Source: Streptomyces sp. SID9727 (GTDB taxonomy: Bacteria > Actinomycetota > Actinomycetes > Streptomycetales > Streptomycetaceae). Taken from it: DNA of 64,000 nucleotides. The DNA is taken from positions 1 to 64,000 of the forward strand of contig NZ_JAAGNI010000356.1 of NCBI RefSeq assembly GCF_010550605.1, read 5' to 3'. The notes beneath the pieces were generated by a model. It did no database searches. It was given only the letters and a program-made list of their open reading frames with translations, and was not told where the DNA came from. Each line of letters begins with the position of its first letter. The stretch's first letter is position 1. Below are positions 63,716 through 64,000 of the stretch, piece by piece. The position numbers were made by a program, and so were the translations under genes.

Positions 63716-64000
63716 CGCCGCTTGAAGCTGGGCTGCATCCGCTGGCAGCACGACGGGACACCGATCCCCGGCGACTCGCAGCAGGGCCCGCGACGCGGTC
63801 TGCCTGCTCGACGTCACCACGCACAAGACCGGCACCGCCTTCACCCAGCCGGTCGACCCGATCCTCGGCCAAGCCGTCGATACCTGGCAGGCCGCTCGCC
63901 CCGACCAGCCGAAGTTCACCGACCGTCGCACCGGCGAGCTGGTAGACCCGCTATTCGCTGTCCAAGCCCGCCGCGTCTCCACCAGCTACATCAACAACAC
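63716..64000 (+). pseudogene. Tyrosine-recombinase-family integrase, part, cut by window edge
   Basis: The plus strand reads RLKLGCIRWQHDGTPIPGDS, then (after a phase change near 63790) RDAVCLLDVTTHKTGTAFTQ, PVDPILGQAVDTWQAARPDQ, PKFTDRRTGELVDPLFAVQA and RRVSTSYINN. This is the central part of Streptomyces site-specific integrases that pair with mobile DNA. The catalytic HxLRH region would lie beyond base 64000. It abuts the relaxase fragment on the other strand. Confidence 0.6.

Overview
The sequence is high-GC actinomycete DNA of Streptomyces type. Base 1 looks like the physical end of a linear replicon: the first ~290 bases are a string of tight GC-rich palindromes, beginning with the CCCGCGGAGCGGG block and GCTTCGC loops of the archetypal Streptomyces telomere. 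The rest behaves like a subtelomeric arm, with few intact housekeeping genes and many truncated genes, IS scars and contingency functions.

Layout. (1) 1-4.2 kb: telomere, a small membrane protein, an unknown gene, and an intact ttrA-type DEAH helicase with helicase-associated repeats. (2) 4.4-12.8 kb: a decay zone. It holds remnants of Tn7-like tniQ and tnsA, IS3 and ISL3 remains, a second degraded copy of the helicase, and three intact accessory genes (MmyB-type regulator, SDR, Asp-nucleophile alpha/beta hydrolase). (3) 13.1-29.5 kb: an almost undamaged dormancy/oxygen-stress block like the OsdR/DosR regulon. It contains response regulator, GAF histidine kinase, five tandem-domain universal stress proteins, Acg-type nitroreductase, GH65 phosphorylase, Zn-alcohol dehydrogenase, CtpF-like P-type ATPase, Hsp20 and an HTH-PPOX protein. 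Promoters in this block share a GGGMCGNNNGGNYCC-like motif that resembles the mycobacterial dormancy box. The block is flanked by two inverted copies of the same ~50-base IS3-type end. (4) 29.6-35.2 kb: another scar zone with truncated SDR, F420/NADP reductase, ABC transporter, tyrosine recombinase, IS110 and methyltransferase. (5) 35.6-42.2 kb: a polymorphic-toxin operon (SseB-like, WXG100-like, RHS toxin with a colicin-D-like tip, ImmD-like immunity) joined by 4-base or near-contiguous junctions. (6) 42.8-47 kb: HEAT-repeat protein, DUF6207 protein, MFS exporter. (7) 47.1-54.1 kb: nested IS elements, a Tat-exported TagC-like beta-propeller protein, a third degraded helicase copy, and a truncated isochorismatase. 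(8) 54.5-58.2 kb: a second RHS protein with a hydrophobic Gly/Ala-rich tip, followed by a perfect 16-bp hairpin and a 69-residue two-helix membrane protein. (9) 58.6-64 kb: small Streptomyces-type proteins, a WhiB remnant, a LAXTG sortase substrate, a Lys/Ala-rich histone-H1-like protein, and fragments of a MobF relaxase and a tyrosine recombinase running off the right edge.

Working picture. Ends of linear Streptomyces replicons exchange material by recombination. The three helicase copies, the split recombinase, the relaxase scrap and the nested IS elements record several such events. The two functional cargoes that survive best are an oxygen-limitation survival regulon and contact-dependent toxin systems. 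All assignments come from reading motifs and translated frames; no database search was run.
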